From Nocardioides sp. QY071 (lineage in GTDB: Bacteria > Actinomycetota > Actinomycetes > Propionibacteriales > Nocardioidaceae), in the NCBI RefSeq assembly GCF_029961765.1, contig NZ_CP124681.1:1860001-1924000 (forward strand): DNA of 64,000 nucleotides, written 5' to 3'. The notes under the pieces are model-generated. The model saw only the letters and a list, made by a program, of their open reading frames with translations. It ran no database searches and had not been told where the DNA came from. Numbering within the stretch: position 1 is the first letter of the stretch; every line of letters begins with the position of its first letter. The position numbers and the translations under genes are program-made. This document shows positions 30,350 to 38,703 of this stretch, piece by piece.

Positions 30350-31495
30350 GTGCGTACGACGACCCGCGGCTCCCGCCTGCTCGCCCTGCCCGTGCTCTGC
30401 CTGCTCCTCCCGCTGACCGCGTGCGGCGACGGCGACCACGCGGACGGCCGCGACGGGCGCTCCGACGCGGCCCCGGCCACGATGGCCGACCTGCGCTGGG
30501 ACATCGACGACGCCATCGCCACCGCCGACGCCTGCGACACCTGGGTGGTCCGCGCCGACATCGGCGAGCAGCTGCAGGTGGTCGACGTCGCGAACGACCG
30601 GGTGCTGCTGCCGAAGGTCACCCCGCCGCCGGGCTCGGACCTCGAGCCCGACGACCGCTGGCTGACCGACGGCGGCTGCGTGCCGACCCCCGACGGCCCG
30701 GTCGTTGTCGTCGAGACGCAGGACCTGTTCACCGACATCGCCGACGCGCCGCCCAAGCTGGTTGCCGGCCTCACGCCCGAGGGCGAGCAGCTGTGGGTCC
30801 GCGAGGAGCCGGGCCAGGTGCTCGGCGACTACGACGGCACCGGCTCCTTCCTGCTGGAGCGGCTCGGGCCCGAGGCCGGGCACTGGGCGGTGGTCGACGC
30901 CCGGACCGGCGCGACCGTCGCCGAGGGGGAGGGCGACCGGACCGACCCGGACGCCCGGCGTCCCTCGCTCGCGCTGGCGCGGGACCTGGTCTCGACCCTC
31001 GAGGCGACCGTCGTGCGGCTGCCCGGGTGGTCGCCGTACCTCGAGGGCATCGCGGCCGGCGTCGACGCCGACCGGGTGCTGCTGGCGGGGGCCGGCGGGC
31101 TCAGCCTGGTCCGGCTCGCGGACGCGGCGACGCTGTGGCAGCGCGGCGACGTCAGCTATGCCGCGGTGTCGGCCCAGGCGGCGGACCTGACCACCGGCAT
31201 CGTGCTCGCCACCGACCGCGAGGGACACCCGGTCGGGCTCGACCTCGCGACCGGCGCGACCCGGTGGACCTCCGAGCTCGAGCGCGGCGAGGTCAACCTG
31301 GCCGACCCGCAGGTCGGATCGGGCGTCGTCGTGGTCCGCGACGGTGCGGACATCGACCGGCAGGTCGTGCTCGACGCGGCGACCGGCGAGCGGCTGCCCG
31401 AGCCCGACGGCACCCTGGTCGTCGGCCAGGAGCTGCTGCTGCTCGTCGACGACGAGGGCCGGCCCAGCAGCATCACCGTCGACGACCTACGGTGA
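30350..31495 (+). CDS. Lipoprotein with PQQ-like beta-propeller pattern
   Basis: This 381-residue exported lipoprotein has a lipobox LTAC with Cys25. The mature part has repeated beta-strand blocks with the LDLATGATRW and LDAATGERLP type of repeat seen in PQQ-binding-like beta-propellers (PF13360). No catalytic residues are recognised, so it probably binds a ligand or serves as a scaffold on the outside of the membrane. GTG 30350 follows CAGGAT by six bases. The -10 of the following kinase gene lies within its last codons. Confidence 0.75.
   Translation: MRTTTRGSRLLALPVLCLLLPLTACGDGDHADGRDGRSDAAPATMADLRWDIDDAIATADACDTWVVRADIGEQLQVVDVANDRVLLPKVTPPPGSDLEPDDRWLTDGGCVPTPDGPVVVVETQDLFTDIADAPPKLVAGLTPEGEQLWVREEPGQVLGDYDGTGSFLLERLGPEAGHWAVVDARTGATVAEGEGDRTDPDARRPSLALARDLVSTLEATVVRLPGWSPYLEGIAAGVDADRVLLAGAGGLSLVRLADAATLWQRGDVSYAAVSAQAADLTTGIVLATDREGHPVGLDLATGATRWTSELERGEVNLADPQVGSGVVVVRDGADIDRQVVLDAATGERLPEPDGTLVVGQELLLLVDDEGRPSSITVDDLR
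31488..31493 (+). promoter_or_regulatory. -10 element TACGGT inside the lipoprotein 3' end (leaderless start of the kinase)
   Basis: TACGGT, six bases, then GTG 31500. The element overlaps the last codons of the preceding gene. Confidence 0.5.
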
Positions 31496-31499
31496 GCGC

Positions 31500-32435
31500 G
31501 TGCCGCTCACCATCCCCGCCGAGCTCGACGGACGACGTCACCTCGGCCCGGAGTGGGCGGCCTGGCTGGACCGGCTCCCGGCGACCACCCGGTCCGTCCT
31601 CGACGACTGGGAGCTCACGCCCGACGGCGAGACCTGGCACGGCTTCTGCTCCCTCGTGCTTCCGGTGACGACGGCGGACGGGACTCCCGCGGCCCTCAAG
31701 GTCGGGCTGCCCGACGACGAGTCGCAGCACGAGCACCTCGCCCTCCAGCGCTGGCACGGCCGAGGCGCGGTCGAGCTGCTGCGCGCCGACCCCGGCCGGC
31801 GGGCCCTGCTGCTCGAGCGCCTCGACCGCGAGGACCTCACCGAGGCCTGGGACGTGGAGGCGTGCGAGATCGTCGCGAGCAGGTACGCCGACCTGCACGT
31901 GCCTCCGATGCCGCAGCTGCGCCCGCAGGCGTCCTACGTCCGGCGGTGGGCGGCCGCCCTCGCCCGCGACGCCGCCTCGGTGCCGATCCCGCGCCGCCTC
32001 GTCGAGCAGGCGCTGGCCCTGGCCGCCGAGCTGACCACCGAGCCCGCGACCGCGGTCATCCACGGCGACCTCCACTACGGCAACGTGCTGCGCGGTCGCC
32101 GCGACGGCGAGGAGACCTGGCTGGTCATCGACCCGAAGCCGGCCAACGGCGACCCGCACTACGAGCTGGAGCCGATGCTGCGCGACCGGTTCGAGGAGTA
32201 CGCCGCGCCCTGGGCCGTCGGCTCGGTCCGCGACGGGATCCGCCGCCGCTTCCACGCCCTCGTCGACGCCGCCGGGCTCGACGAGGCCCGGGCCCGTGAC
32301 TGGGTCGTGGTCCGCTCGGTGCTCAACGCCCACTGGGCCCACGAGGACGCGGTCCGTGCCGATCGGCCGCTCGACGCCGAGGAGCGCGCGCACGTGACCG
32401 CGTGCATCACGGTCGCGAAGGCGGTCCAGGACTGA
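31500..32435 (+). CDS. Streptomycin 6-kinase-like (APH(6)/hydroxyurea kinase family) protein
   Basis: This 311-residue kinase-fold protein matches the APH_6/hur group (PF04655). ATP-side residues lie in AALKVGL, the catalytic loop is VIHGDLHYGNVL at about residue 186, and the metal loop is VIDPKPANGDPHYEL. Family members phosphorylate streptomycin or other small molecules; many genomic copies have unknown substrates. GTG 31500 sits six bases after a TACGGT hexamer, so it may have its own leaderless promoter inside the preceding gene. The region after it is non-coding and leads into an IS element. Confidence 0.8.
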   Translation: MPLTIPAELDGRRHLGPEWAAWLDRLPATTRSVLDDWELTPDGETWHGFCSLVLPVTTADGTPAALKVGLPDDESQHEHLALQRWHGRGAVELLRADPGRRALLLERLDREDLTEAWDVEACEIVASRYADLHVPPMPQLRPQASYVRRWAAALARDAASVPIPRRLVEQALALAAELTTEPATAVIHGDLHYGNVLRGRRDGEETWLVIDPKPANGDPHYELEPMLRDRFEEYAAPWAVGSVRDGIRRRFHALVDAAGLDEARARDWVVVRSVLNAHWAHEDAVRADRPLDAEERAHVTACITVAKAVQD

Positions 32436-32772
32436 TATGTAGGTCTTTCCTGTCAAGTGGCAGGGTGAAGCGCCGCCACGGCTGGTTGTCGTGGCGGCGC
32501 TTCTGTTCTGGCCTGGGGGTGCCGGTTCGTTTTGAGCGGGTCTGTCGACGCACGTGGTCAGACTGATATCCGCGGGTTGGTTACCGCAGGGCCGCGATTC
32601 GGCGGGAGCGCTGCGCTGGTGTCTGAGGTCGAGCGTCACGAACACGGCACGAACAAGGTCGTTGGCCGGTGCGTGGCTCACAGTCCAGGCGCGGGTCGGC
32701 TCCAGCACGTTGCTGTCGACGAGTCGGCGGTCCGGGCCAGAAGCTTCAGGGGCCGGGCGTCAGTCGGGCAGT
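32436..32772. other. 337-base non-coding stretch next to the IS110 recombinase
   Basis: No convincing gene is visible on either strand. It holds an 11-bp perfect hairpin (32470-32500) and lies directly 3' of the IS110-family recombinase. In the IS1111 branch of this family the non-coding end downstream of the recombinase encodes a bridge RNA; in the IS110 branch it lies upstream. Where the IS ends within this stretch cannot be decided from one sequence. Confidence 0.5.
32470..32500. terminator. Hairpin after the kinase gene
   Basis: Perfect 11-bp arms (32470-32480 and 32490-32500) enclose a nine-base loop, followed on the plus strand by TTCTGTTCT. It may terminate the kinase transcript or be part of the IS non-coding end. 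Confidence 0.5.
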
Positions 32773-33864
32773 TCAATCGGGCAGGGTGGCCAGGGACCAG
32801 CACCAGCCGGCCAGCTCACGCGCGATCGCGGTGCTCGCCACGGTGTGCTTCTTCTTCCGGGCGCTCATCGTGACCCAGCGCTGGTGAAGCCGCTGGTTCC
32901 CGGCATGGGCACGCGCACGGGCCGCTGCGGGGGCTTGGTCCCAGCGGGCCTGGAGGGTCTTGCCCACCAGATAGCGACGCTGGTGATGCCAGGCCGCCTC
33001 GACCAGCAGCCGTCGGACGTGGGTGTTGCCGGCCTTGGTGATGCTCCCTTGGCGGCGCGACTGGCCGCTGGAGTGCTCGGACGGCACCAGTCCGAGGTAG
33101 GCGCCGATGCTGGCACCGGTGAACCGTTCCCAGTCACCGATCTCGACCGCGAGCGCGAATGCGGTCAACGTCGAGACACCGCGCAGGCACCACAGCTTGC
33201 GCACGATCGGTGTGAACTCGGACTCGGTAGCCATTGCGGTGATGGTCGCGTCGAGCCGGTCGCGGCGAGCCACCGCGAACGCGACCGCTTCCAGATCGGC
33301 CTCATAGGCCGCACGAGTGCCGGCCTGGTGGGGCAGGTCGAACCGGATCCGGCGCAGCCACGCCTCGTGAACGCCGGTCCACGCCCGCCCGCCGTAGTAG
33401 ACGTGCCCGTGGCGCAGCAGCAGCTTGGATACCCGGTGCCTGGCCCGGAGCAGGTCGACGCGAACGTCTTCGCGTGCCCGGACCAGGTCACGCGCGGCCT
33501 CTTGGGTCACCGTCGGCACCCGCACGCTGGTGATCTGTCCGACCCGCAACAACTGGGCCAGCAACAACGCGTCCTTGGCGTCGGTCTTGACCCGGTCGCC
33601 CGAAGGGCGGGTCAGCTTCGAAGGAGCCGCGACCTCGCAGCGGATCCCGGCCGCGCTCAACGCCCGGTACAGTCCGAACCCGGTCGGGCCGGCCTCGTAG
33701 GTGGCTGCGACCGGACCGGGCAGGGTCCGCAACCACTTGATGACTTCCTCGTGGGCTGGCACGAGGGTCGTCTTGAACACCTCGCCCGTCACCGAGTCCA
33801 GGCCGGTCGCCACGACCGACCGTGCGTGCACATCGAGCCCAACACTCGTACGCTCAACAATCAC
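32773..33864 (-). CDS. IS110-family DEDD recombinase (transposase)
   Basis: This 363-residue recombinase has the RuvC-like DEDD quartet Asp11, Glu57, Asp95 and Asp98 (in VGLDVH, TYEAG and KTDAKD). The C-terminal Tnp_20 domain has the Ser-containing GLVPSEHSSGQSRRQGSITK and GNTHVRRLL region that supplies the catalytic Ser. All motifs are intact and the frame is open, so the element may be active. GTG 33864 is chosen because AAGGAGG lies just upstream on the minus strand. A 9-bp perfect hairpin lies 28 bases further upstream. Confidence 0.95.
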   Translation of the reverse strand: MIVERTSVGLDVHARSVVATGLDSVTGEVFKTTLVPAHEEVIKWLRTLPGPVAATYEAGPTGFGLYRALSAAGIRCEVAAPSKLTRPSGDRVKTDAKDALLLAQLLRVGQITSVRVPTVTQEAARDLVRAREDVRVDLLRARHRVSKLLLRHGHVYYGGRAWTGVHEAWLRRIRFDLPHQAGTRAAYEADLEAVAFAVARRDRLDATITAMATESEFTPIVRKLWCLRGVSTLTAFALAVEIGDWERFTGASIGAYLGLVPSEHSSGQSRRQGSITKAGNTHVRRLLVEAAWHHQRRYLVGKTLQARWDQAPAAARARAHAGNQRLHQRWVTMSARKKKHTVASTAIARELAGWCWSLATLPD

Positions 33865-33891
33865 CGGGGCCTCCTTACGACTGTGGATAGG

Positions 33892-33914
33892 CCGAGCAGG
33901 CGGCCCCTGCTCGG
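33892..33914. repeat. Hairpin upstream of the IS110 recombinase
   Basis: CCGAGCAGG (33892-33900) pairs perfectly with CCTGCTCGG (33906-33914) across five bases, within the 94-base 5' flank of the recombinase. It could be part of the IS left end or a bridge-RNA stem. Confidence 0.5.
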
Positions 33915-33958
33915 TAACCCACGAACATGCGCAAGAGAGGCCCCGGCCCGCAACCACC

Positions 33959-35017
33959 TCAAACCGAGGCAGTCACCTCATACGGTCTGACCCGCACCGA
34001 GGCGACCAGGTCGTCGTACGTCGAGCGGTGCGTGCGCCACCATTGCGGTGTGCCGCCCCACTCGACCCGGGCCGCCGGGCTCTGCAGGACGACGATGCGC
34101 CAGGTGCCGGGCGGCTCGTAGTTCTCGGTCTCCTCGGTCCGCACGACGGTCCAGGTCAGCCGGTCGGCCCGCTGGCCGTCGATCCGCCCGGCGCCGCGCT
34201 CGAGCCGGACCCGGGTCACCTCGGGGTCGCGGCGCATCCGGGTGGCGAGCCGCTCGAGCGGCGGGGGAGTCGGGTCGACCGCGCCGTACTCCAGGACGGT
34301 CGGTGAGCCCTCGACGTAGATCCGGCAGTGGTCGCCCTCCCGCTCGACCCAGCCGACGTCCTTCGGCGGCGCGAAGCTCACCCGGGGACCGTCGGGCGGG
34401 CCCCACGACGGGCACCGCCACCTGGTGCCGGTGCGCACCTCGACTGAGCGCCGCACGACGTCGAACGCGTCGAGCAGGCGCGGCTTCTCGTCCGGCACGC
34501 TCCAGGTGAGCCGCACCCCGGCGGCCTGGACGGCGATCTCCCAGAACGGCAGGCCGTCGTTGTAGACCCGCCAGGTGAGCTCCTCGGCGGGCTGCCCGCC
34601 GAGCCCGGGGACGCCGGTGCGGTAGCGGATGTCGTTGACCTCGTCGTCGCCGCCGATGTCCTCGAACGCGTCCAGCGACTTCTTGCGGAACGTCGCCAGG
34701 CTCTGCCGCGGCCCGATCTCGACGCCGACCCCGCGCACGTAGCCACGGCTGAATCCGCAGGCGCGCCCGTTCGCCTGGGCGAACTCGGTCGCGTCCGGCA
34801 CGACGAGCCGCACCGTCAGCCCGGTGCCGTCGCCGCGCAGGTCGGGGCACAGCACCTCGCGGAAGCCGGCCGGCACGCCGGTGGTCTCGGCCGGGAACGG
34901 GCCCGGCGCCGCCACGGTCGCCGGCGGAGGGTCGGCCGACCGCTCCTGCGCGTCGCCGGTGCACGCGCCCAGGGCCAGGGCGAGCCCCACGCCGGAAACG
35001 AGGAGGAAGCGGCCCAT
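33959..35017 (-). CDS. Lipoprotein of unknown function
   Basis: This 352-residue protein has a lipobox LGAC (Cys19) and a long soluble part with two similar halves. Each half has a Cys, a central TWRV or TWTV strand and an R(S/T)V-type ending (about residues 50-195 and 200-345). No family is recognised. ATG 35017 lies six bases after TACCTT on the minus strand. The IS element lies just beyond its stop, but the last residues continue the second repeat, so the gene looks complete. Confidence 0.7.
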   Translation of the reverse strand: MGRFLLVSGVGLALALGACTGDAQERSADPPPATVAAPGPFPAETTGVPAGFREVLCPDLRGDGTGLTVRLVVPDATEFAQANGRACGFSRGYVRGVGVEIGPRQSLATFRKKSLDAFEDIGGDDEVNDIRYRTGVPGLGGQPAEELTWRVYNDGLPFWEIAVQAAGVRLTWSVPDEKPRLLDAFDVVRRSVEVRTGTRWRCPSWGPPDGPRVSFAPPKDVGWVEREGDHCRIYVEGSPTVLEYGAVDPTPPPLERLATRMRRDPEVTRVRLERGAGRIDGQRADRLTWTVVRTEETENYEPPGTWRIVVLQSPAARVEWGGTPQWWRTHRSTYDDLVASVRVRPYEVTASV

Positions 35018-35023
35018 GTCTCG

Positions 35024-35033
35024 AAGGTAGCCT
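35024..35033. promoter_or_regulatory. Overlapping divergent leaderless -10 elements
   Basis: On the minus strand TACCTT (35024-35029) is followed by six bases and ATG 35017. On the plus strand TAGCCT (35028-35033) is followed by six bases and ATG 35040. The two hexamers share the TA at 35028-35029, so each -35 region lies inside the opposite gene. Confidence 0.6.
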
Positions 35034-35039
35034 CACGCC

Positions 35040-35729
35040 ATGGCGTTCGTGCGGAGCATCAGTGTCGGCCAACCCCGGGACAGGGACTGGGCGGGGATCG
35101 GGCGAACCTCGATCGACAAGCGTCCGGTGGGTGGCCCGGTCGCGGTCCACGAGCTCGGCATCGACGGCGACTCGGTCTCCGACACGAAGCACCACGGCGG
35201 GCCCGACCAGGCGGTCTACGCCTACGCCCGCGAGGACCTGGACTTCTGGGAGGCCGAGCTCGGCATGCCCATCCGCGACGGACAGTTCGGCGAGAACCTC
35301 ACCACCGAGGGCATCGACCTCAACGCGCTGCCGATCGGCACCCGGCTGCGGATCGGGACGCCCGGCATCGGCGTGCTCCTGGAGGCGGTCTACGTCCGCA
35401 CCCCCTGCAACGACTTCAAGGGCTGGATGGGGGAGAGCGGCTACGACCCGCGTGCGTGGGTGAAGAGGTTCACGCTCGAGGCGCGCCCCGGGCCCTACCT
35501 GCGGGTCCTGGAGACCGGCACCATCGCTCCCGGCGACGAGATCGAGCTGGTGCACGTCCCGACGCACCAGAGGACGATCCGCGACATGTTCGTGGCCCTC
35601 AACACCGACCGCAGCCTGCTCCCCGGGCTGCTGGTGGTGGACGGACTGCTGCCCAAGGTGCGCGCGAAAGCGGAGGATTTCGTCCAGAGGACGGGTGGTT
35701 CGCTACCCCCGGCGGAGCCGGTGGCTTAG
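35040..35729 (+). CDS. MOSC-domain protein (YiiM-like)
   Basis: This 229-residue protein has a MOSC domain at about residues 25-165 (KHHGGPDQAVYAY, GQFGENLTTEGIDL, and Cys in RTPCNDFKGW, a molybdenum-ligand candidate). A C-terminal 3-alpha domain (about 175-215) is typical of YiiM. YiiM in enterobacteria reduces N-hydroxylated compounds using molybdenum cofactor. The ATG is leaderless with respect to TAGCCT at 35028. The fatty-acyl ligase gene follows after 45 bases. Confidence 0.88.
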   Translation: MAFVRSISVGQPRDRDWAGIGRTSIDKRPVGGPVAVHELGIDGDSVSDTKHHGGPDQAVYAYAREDLDFWEAELGMPIRDGQFGENLTTEGIDLNALPIGTRLRIGTPGIGVLLEAVYVRTPCNDFKGWMGESGYDPRAWVKRFTLEARPGPYLRVLETGTIAPGDEIELVHVPTHQRTIRDMFVALNTDRSLLPGLLVVDGLLPKVRAKAEDFVQRTGGSLPPAEPVA

Positions 35730-35774
35730 GTTACTGCCCAGTCACTGTCTCGGACGAGCACCACAGGGAGCGTC

Positions 35775-37607
35775 ATGCCCGTCATCCACGACACCAATTT
35801 CCTCGAGCACATGCCGGCGAACTGCGCGGTGCAGTTCCTCGACCGCGTCGAGAAGAGTGCCGACCGGGAGGCCTTCCGCTTCCCGCGGGGTGAGGCGTGG
35901 GAGTCGGTGACCTGGCGCCAGGCCGGCGACCGGGTACGCCGCCTCGCGGCGGGCCTGCTCGCCCTGGGCCTGGAGCCCGAGACCCGGGTCGGCATCGCGT
36001 CCTCGACGCGCTACGAGTGGATCCTCGCCGACCTGGCCGTGATGTGCGCCGGCGGTGCCACCACGACGGTCTACCCGTCGACGGGCGGCGACGACACGGC
36101 GTACATCCTCAGCGACTCGGCCTGCCGGATCGTGTTCGCCGAGGACGAGTCCCAGCTGGCCAAGCTGCGCGAGCACCGCGCCGAGCTGCCGGACCTGACG
36201 AAGGTCGTCACCTTCGACGCCACGCTCGCCGGGGCCGCCGACGGGGACTGGGTGATCTCGCTCGACCAGCTCGCCGAGCTCGGTGACGCCCACCTCGCCG
36301 CCGACCCCGACGCGGTCGACGAGGTCGCGAAGGCGATCGGCCCCGACCAGCTCGCCACCTTGATCTACACCTCCGGCACCACCGGCAAGCCCAAGGGCGT
36401 GCGCACGCTGCACCGCGCGTGGGTCTTCGAGGGCGAGGCGATCAAGGCCCAGGACATCCTCCACGAGGACGACCTGCAGTTCCTGTGGCTGCCGATGGCC
36501 CACTCCTTTGGCAAGGTGCTGCTCTCCACGCAGCTCGCCTGCGGCTTCGCGACCGCGATCGACGGTCGTGTCGACAAGATCGTCGACAACCTGGGCATCG
36601 TGAAGCCGACGTTCATGGGCGCCGCGCCCCGCATCTTCGAGAAGGCGCACGCCCGGATCGTCACCATGCAGGCCGCCGAGGGCGGCGCCAAGGAGAAGAT
36701 CTTCCTCAAGGCGTTCGAGGTCGGCCGCAAGGTCGACGCGCTGCGGCTGGCCGGCAAGTCGGTGCCGCTGCCGCTGAAGGTCCAGCACGCCCTGTTCGAC
36801 AAGCTGGTCTTCAGCAAGGTCCGCGAGCGCTTCGGCGGCCGGGTGAAGTTCTTCATCTCCGGCTCGGCCGCGCTCAACGCCGACATCGCCGCCTGGTTCC
36901 ACGCCGCCGGCGTCCTCATCCTCGAGGGCTACGGCATGACCGAGAACGCTGCGGGTGCCACGGTCAACCACCCCGACGCCTACAAGCTCGGGACCGTCGG
37001 CCAGCCGTTCCCCGGCACCGAGGTCCGCATCGGCGACGGCGGCGAGGTCCAGCTCAAGGGCCCGCACGTCATGGCCGGCTACCACAACCGCCCCGAGGCG
37101 ACGAGCGAGGCGCTCACCGAGGACGGCTGGCTGCGCACCGGTGACAAGGGCGAGCTCGACGCCGACGGCTTCCTCAAGATCACCGGCCGGATCAAGGAGC
37201 TCTTCAAGACCTCCGGCGGCAAGTACATCGCCCCGCCCGCGATCGAGGCCAAGTTCAAGGCGATCTGCCCCTACGTCAGCCAGTTCATGGTCTTCGGTGC
37301 CGAGCGCAACTTCGTCTCCGCACTGATCACCCTCGACCCCGACGCCATCGCCGGCTGGGCCGCCGAGAACGGCAAGGACGGCAAGGACTACACCGCCCTC
37401 GTCAACGACGACGCCGTCCAGGCGATGGTCGGGGAGTACGTCGACGAGCTCAACGCCCAGCTCAACCGCTGGGAGACGATCAAGAAGTGGAAGCTGCTCG
37501 ACCACGACCTGACCATCGAGTCCGGTGAGCTCACCCCCTCGCTGAAGGTGAAGCGCAACGTCGTCGAGAACAACAACAAGGATCTCATCGCGTCCTTCTA
37601 CGGCTGA
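35775..37607 (+). CDS. Long-chain fatty acyl-CoA ligase, FadD15 type
   Basis: This 610-residue AMP-forming ligase activates fatty acids to CoA esters. The P-loop motif is YTSGTTGKPKGV at about residue 198, the A5-like motif is EGYGMTENA, A7 is LRTGDKGELDADGF and A8/hinge is ITGRIKELFKTSGGKYI. The C-terminal lysine region SLKVKRNVV completes it. The domain order and the pattern KILFKAFEVGRK-like insert fit the FadD15 group of actinobacteria. AGGGAG precedes the ATG. A triple-hairpin repeat element follows. Confidence 0.93.
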   Translation: MPVIHDTNFLEHMPANCAVQFLDRVEKSADREAFRFPRGEAWESVTWRQAGDRVRRLAAGLLALGLEPETRVGIASSTRYEWILADLAVMCAGGATTTVYPSTGGDDTAYILSDSACRIVFAEDESQLAKLREHRAELPDLTKVVTFDATLAGAADGDWVISLDQLAELGDAHLAADPDAVDEVAKAIGPDQLATLIYTSGTTGKPKGVRTLHRAWVFEGEAIKAQDILHEDDLQFLWLPMAHSFGKVLLSTQLACGFATAIDGRVDKIVDNLGIVKPTFMGAAPRIFEKAHARIVTMQAAEGGAKEKIFLKAFEVGRKVDALRLAGKSVPLPLKVQHALFDKLVFSKVRERFGGRVKFFISGSAALNADIAAWFHAAGVLILEGYGMTENAAGATVNHPDAYKLGTVGQPFPGTEVRIGDGGEVQLKGPHVMAGYHNRPEATSEALTEDGWLRTGDKGELDADGFLKITGRIKELFKTSGGKYIAPPAIEAKFKAICPYVSQFMVFGAERNFVSALITLDPDAIAGWAAENGKDGKDYTALVNDDAVQAMVGEYVDELNAQLNRWETIKKWKLLDHDLTIESGELTPSLKVKRNVVENNNKDLIASFYG

Positions 37608-37627
37608 CGCTGCGGCTGGGGCCGAAA

Positions 37628-37743
37628 GCCAGTTTCACCGGCCGACCGGTGAAACTGGCGCTGGGACGAGGAAGCATCCTCGTCCCAGCGCCAGTTTTGT
37701 CGTCCAACCCTGGGAGTTTCACCGGCCGACCGGTGAAACTCCC
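37628..37743. repeat. Intergenic triple-hairpin element
   Basis: Three stacked palindromes occupy the space after the ligase gene. P1 (37628-37659) has 14-bp perfect arms with a CCGA loop. P2 (37652-37697) has 21-bp perfect arms with an AGCA loop and overlaps P1, so the two folds are mutually exclusive. P3 (37712-37743) has 14-bp perfect arms with the same CCGA loop. P1 and P3 share an identical 26-base core. No long T-run follows. Confidence 0.85.
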
Positions 37744-37806
37744 GCTCGTCGCCGGCCAACAGCCGGCTCACAGATTTCGGACAGCATCCAGCGCCAGACT
37801 CGGGGC

Positions 37807-38691
37807 ATGAGCCACCACACCCACGCACCCGACGAGACCGAAGAGCACGACCTCGGGCTGTCCCACGACCTGCCGAGGATCATGGCGCGCCGGGGGCTGC
37901 TCGGCCTCCTGGGCGGGGTCGGTGCCGCGGCGGCGCTGAGTGCCTGCGGCGCCGACGACACGACCGCCTCCTCCGGATCGACCGGATCCTCCGGTACGAC
38001 GGGGCAGCCGCCGAACGGGGCGCCTCCCGGCGGCATGGGCGGCGACAGCAGCGTCGAGGTCGCCGAGGGCGAGATCCCGGAGGAGACGGCCGGCCCGTAC
38101 CCGGGTGACGGCAGCAACGGCCCCGACGTGCTGAGCGAGTCGGGCGTCGTACGCAGCGACCTCACCTCCAGCTTCGGCACCGCGTCCGGCGTGGCCGAGG
38201 GCATCCCGACCACCGTGAGGCTGAAGGTCTACGACCTCGACGGCGACGAGGTCACCCCGCTGGCCGGCGCCGCGATCTACCTGTGGCACTGCGACCGCGA
38301 GGGTCGCTACTCGATGTACGACGACGAGATCGCCGACGAGAACTACCTGCGTGGCGTCCAGGAGGCCGACGAGGAGGGCAACCTGAGCTTCACCACCATC
38401 TTCCCGGCCTGCTACTCGGGGCGCTGGCCGCACATGCACTTCGAGGTCTACGAGAGCCTCGATGCCGCGACCGACGTCGCCAACAAGCTGCGCACCTCGC
38501 AGCTCGCCCTGCCCGAGGACGTCTGCAACGACGTGTACGCGACCGAGGGCTACGAGCAGAGCGTGAAGAACCTCTCCCGACTGAGCCTGGACACCGACGG
38601 GATCTTCAGCGACGGGTACTCGCTCCAGCTCGCCAAGGTCACCGGATCGGTCGACGAGGGCTACACCGTCAGCCTCAACATCCCCGTCTGA
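37807..38691 (+). CDS. Tat lipoprotein with intradiol ring-cleavage dioxygenase fold
   Basis: This 294-residue exported protein has a twin Arg at 28-29, a hydrophobic segment and a lipobox LSAC (Cys47), which suggests Tat export with lipid anchoring. A low-complexity Ser/Gly/Pro linker precedes a protocatechuate-dioxygenase-like domain (about 90-294). Candidate Fe(III) ligands are Tyr168 or Tyr171 in CDREGRYSMY, Tyr203, His209 and His211 in YSGRWPHMHFEVY. All four are in place, so it may be an active extracytoplasmic dioxygenase. The substrate is unknown. Confidence 0.88.
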   Translation: MSHHTHAPDETEEHDLGLSHDLPRIMARRGLLGLLGGVGAAAALSACGADDTTASSGSTGSSGTTGQPPNGAPPGGMGGDSSVEVAEGEIPEETAGPYPGDGSNGPDVLSESGVVRSDLTSSFGTASGVAEGIPTTVRLKVYDLDGDEVTPLAGAAIYLWHCDREGRYSMYDDEIADENYLRGVQEADEEGNLSFTTIFPACYSGRWPHMHFEVYESLDAATDVANKLRTSQLALPEDVCNDVYATEGYEQSVKNLSRLSLDTDGIFSDGYSLQLAKVTGSVDEGYTVSLNIPV

Positions 38692-38697
38692 GAAACT
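38692..38697 (+). promoter_or_regulatory. Possible -10 GAAACT for hemW (leaderless)
   Basis: GAAACT, six bases, then GTG 38704. The hexamer is a poorer match than others in the window. Confidence 0.3.
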
Positions 38698-38703
38698 GGG
38701 CCG

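Larger units (their letters stand above)
32436..33958 (-). mobile_element. IS110-family insertion sequence (ends not resolved)
   Basis: An IS110-family recombinase gene with non-coding flanks lies between two convergent host genes, a kinase (plus) and a lipoprotein (minus). Neither host gene is visibly broken. This family usually lacks terminal inverted repeats and target duplications, so the outer limits given are the maximum extent and not measured ends. Confidence 0.7.

Noticed and set aside
31500..32435. Dedicated streptomycin resistance gene
   Set aside because: The kinase motifs are present, but the family includes many kinases with unknown substrates and there is no resistance-cluster context.
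32430..32569. GACTGATAT direct repeat (32430 and 32561) as a target-site duplication
   Set aside because: The enclosed 122 bases have no matching termini, and the first copy lies over the kinase stop codon; a chance repeat is possible.
32436..32772. A short minus-strand protein in the non-coding flank of the IS element
   Set aside because: The translation is low complexity with no recognisable motif or ribosome site, and it continues into antisense of the kinase gene.
33959..35017. Lipoprotein gene as a pseudogene broken by the IS element
   Set aside because: The last residues continue the second internal repeat (RSTYDDLVASVRV) and end in a normal stop before the recombinase upstream region, so the gene appears complete.
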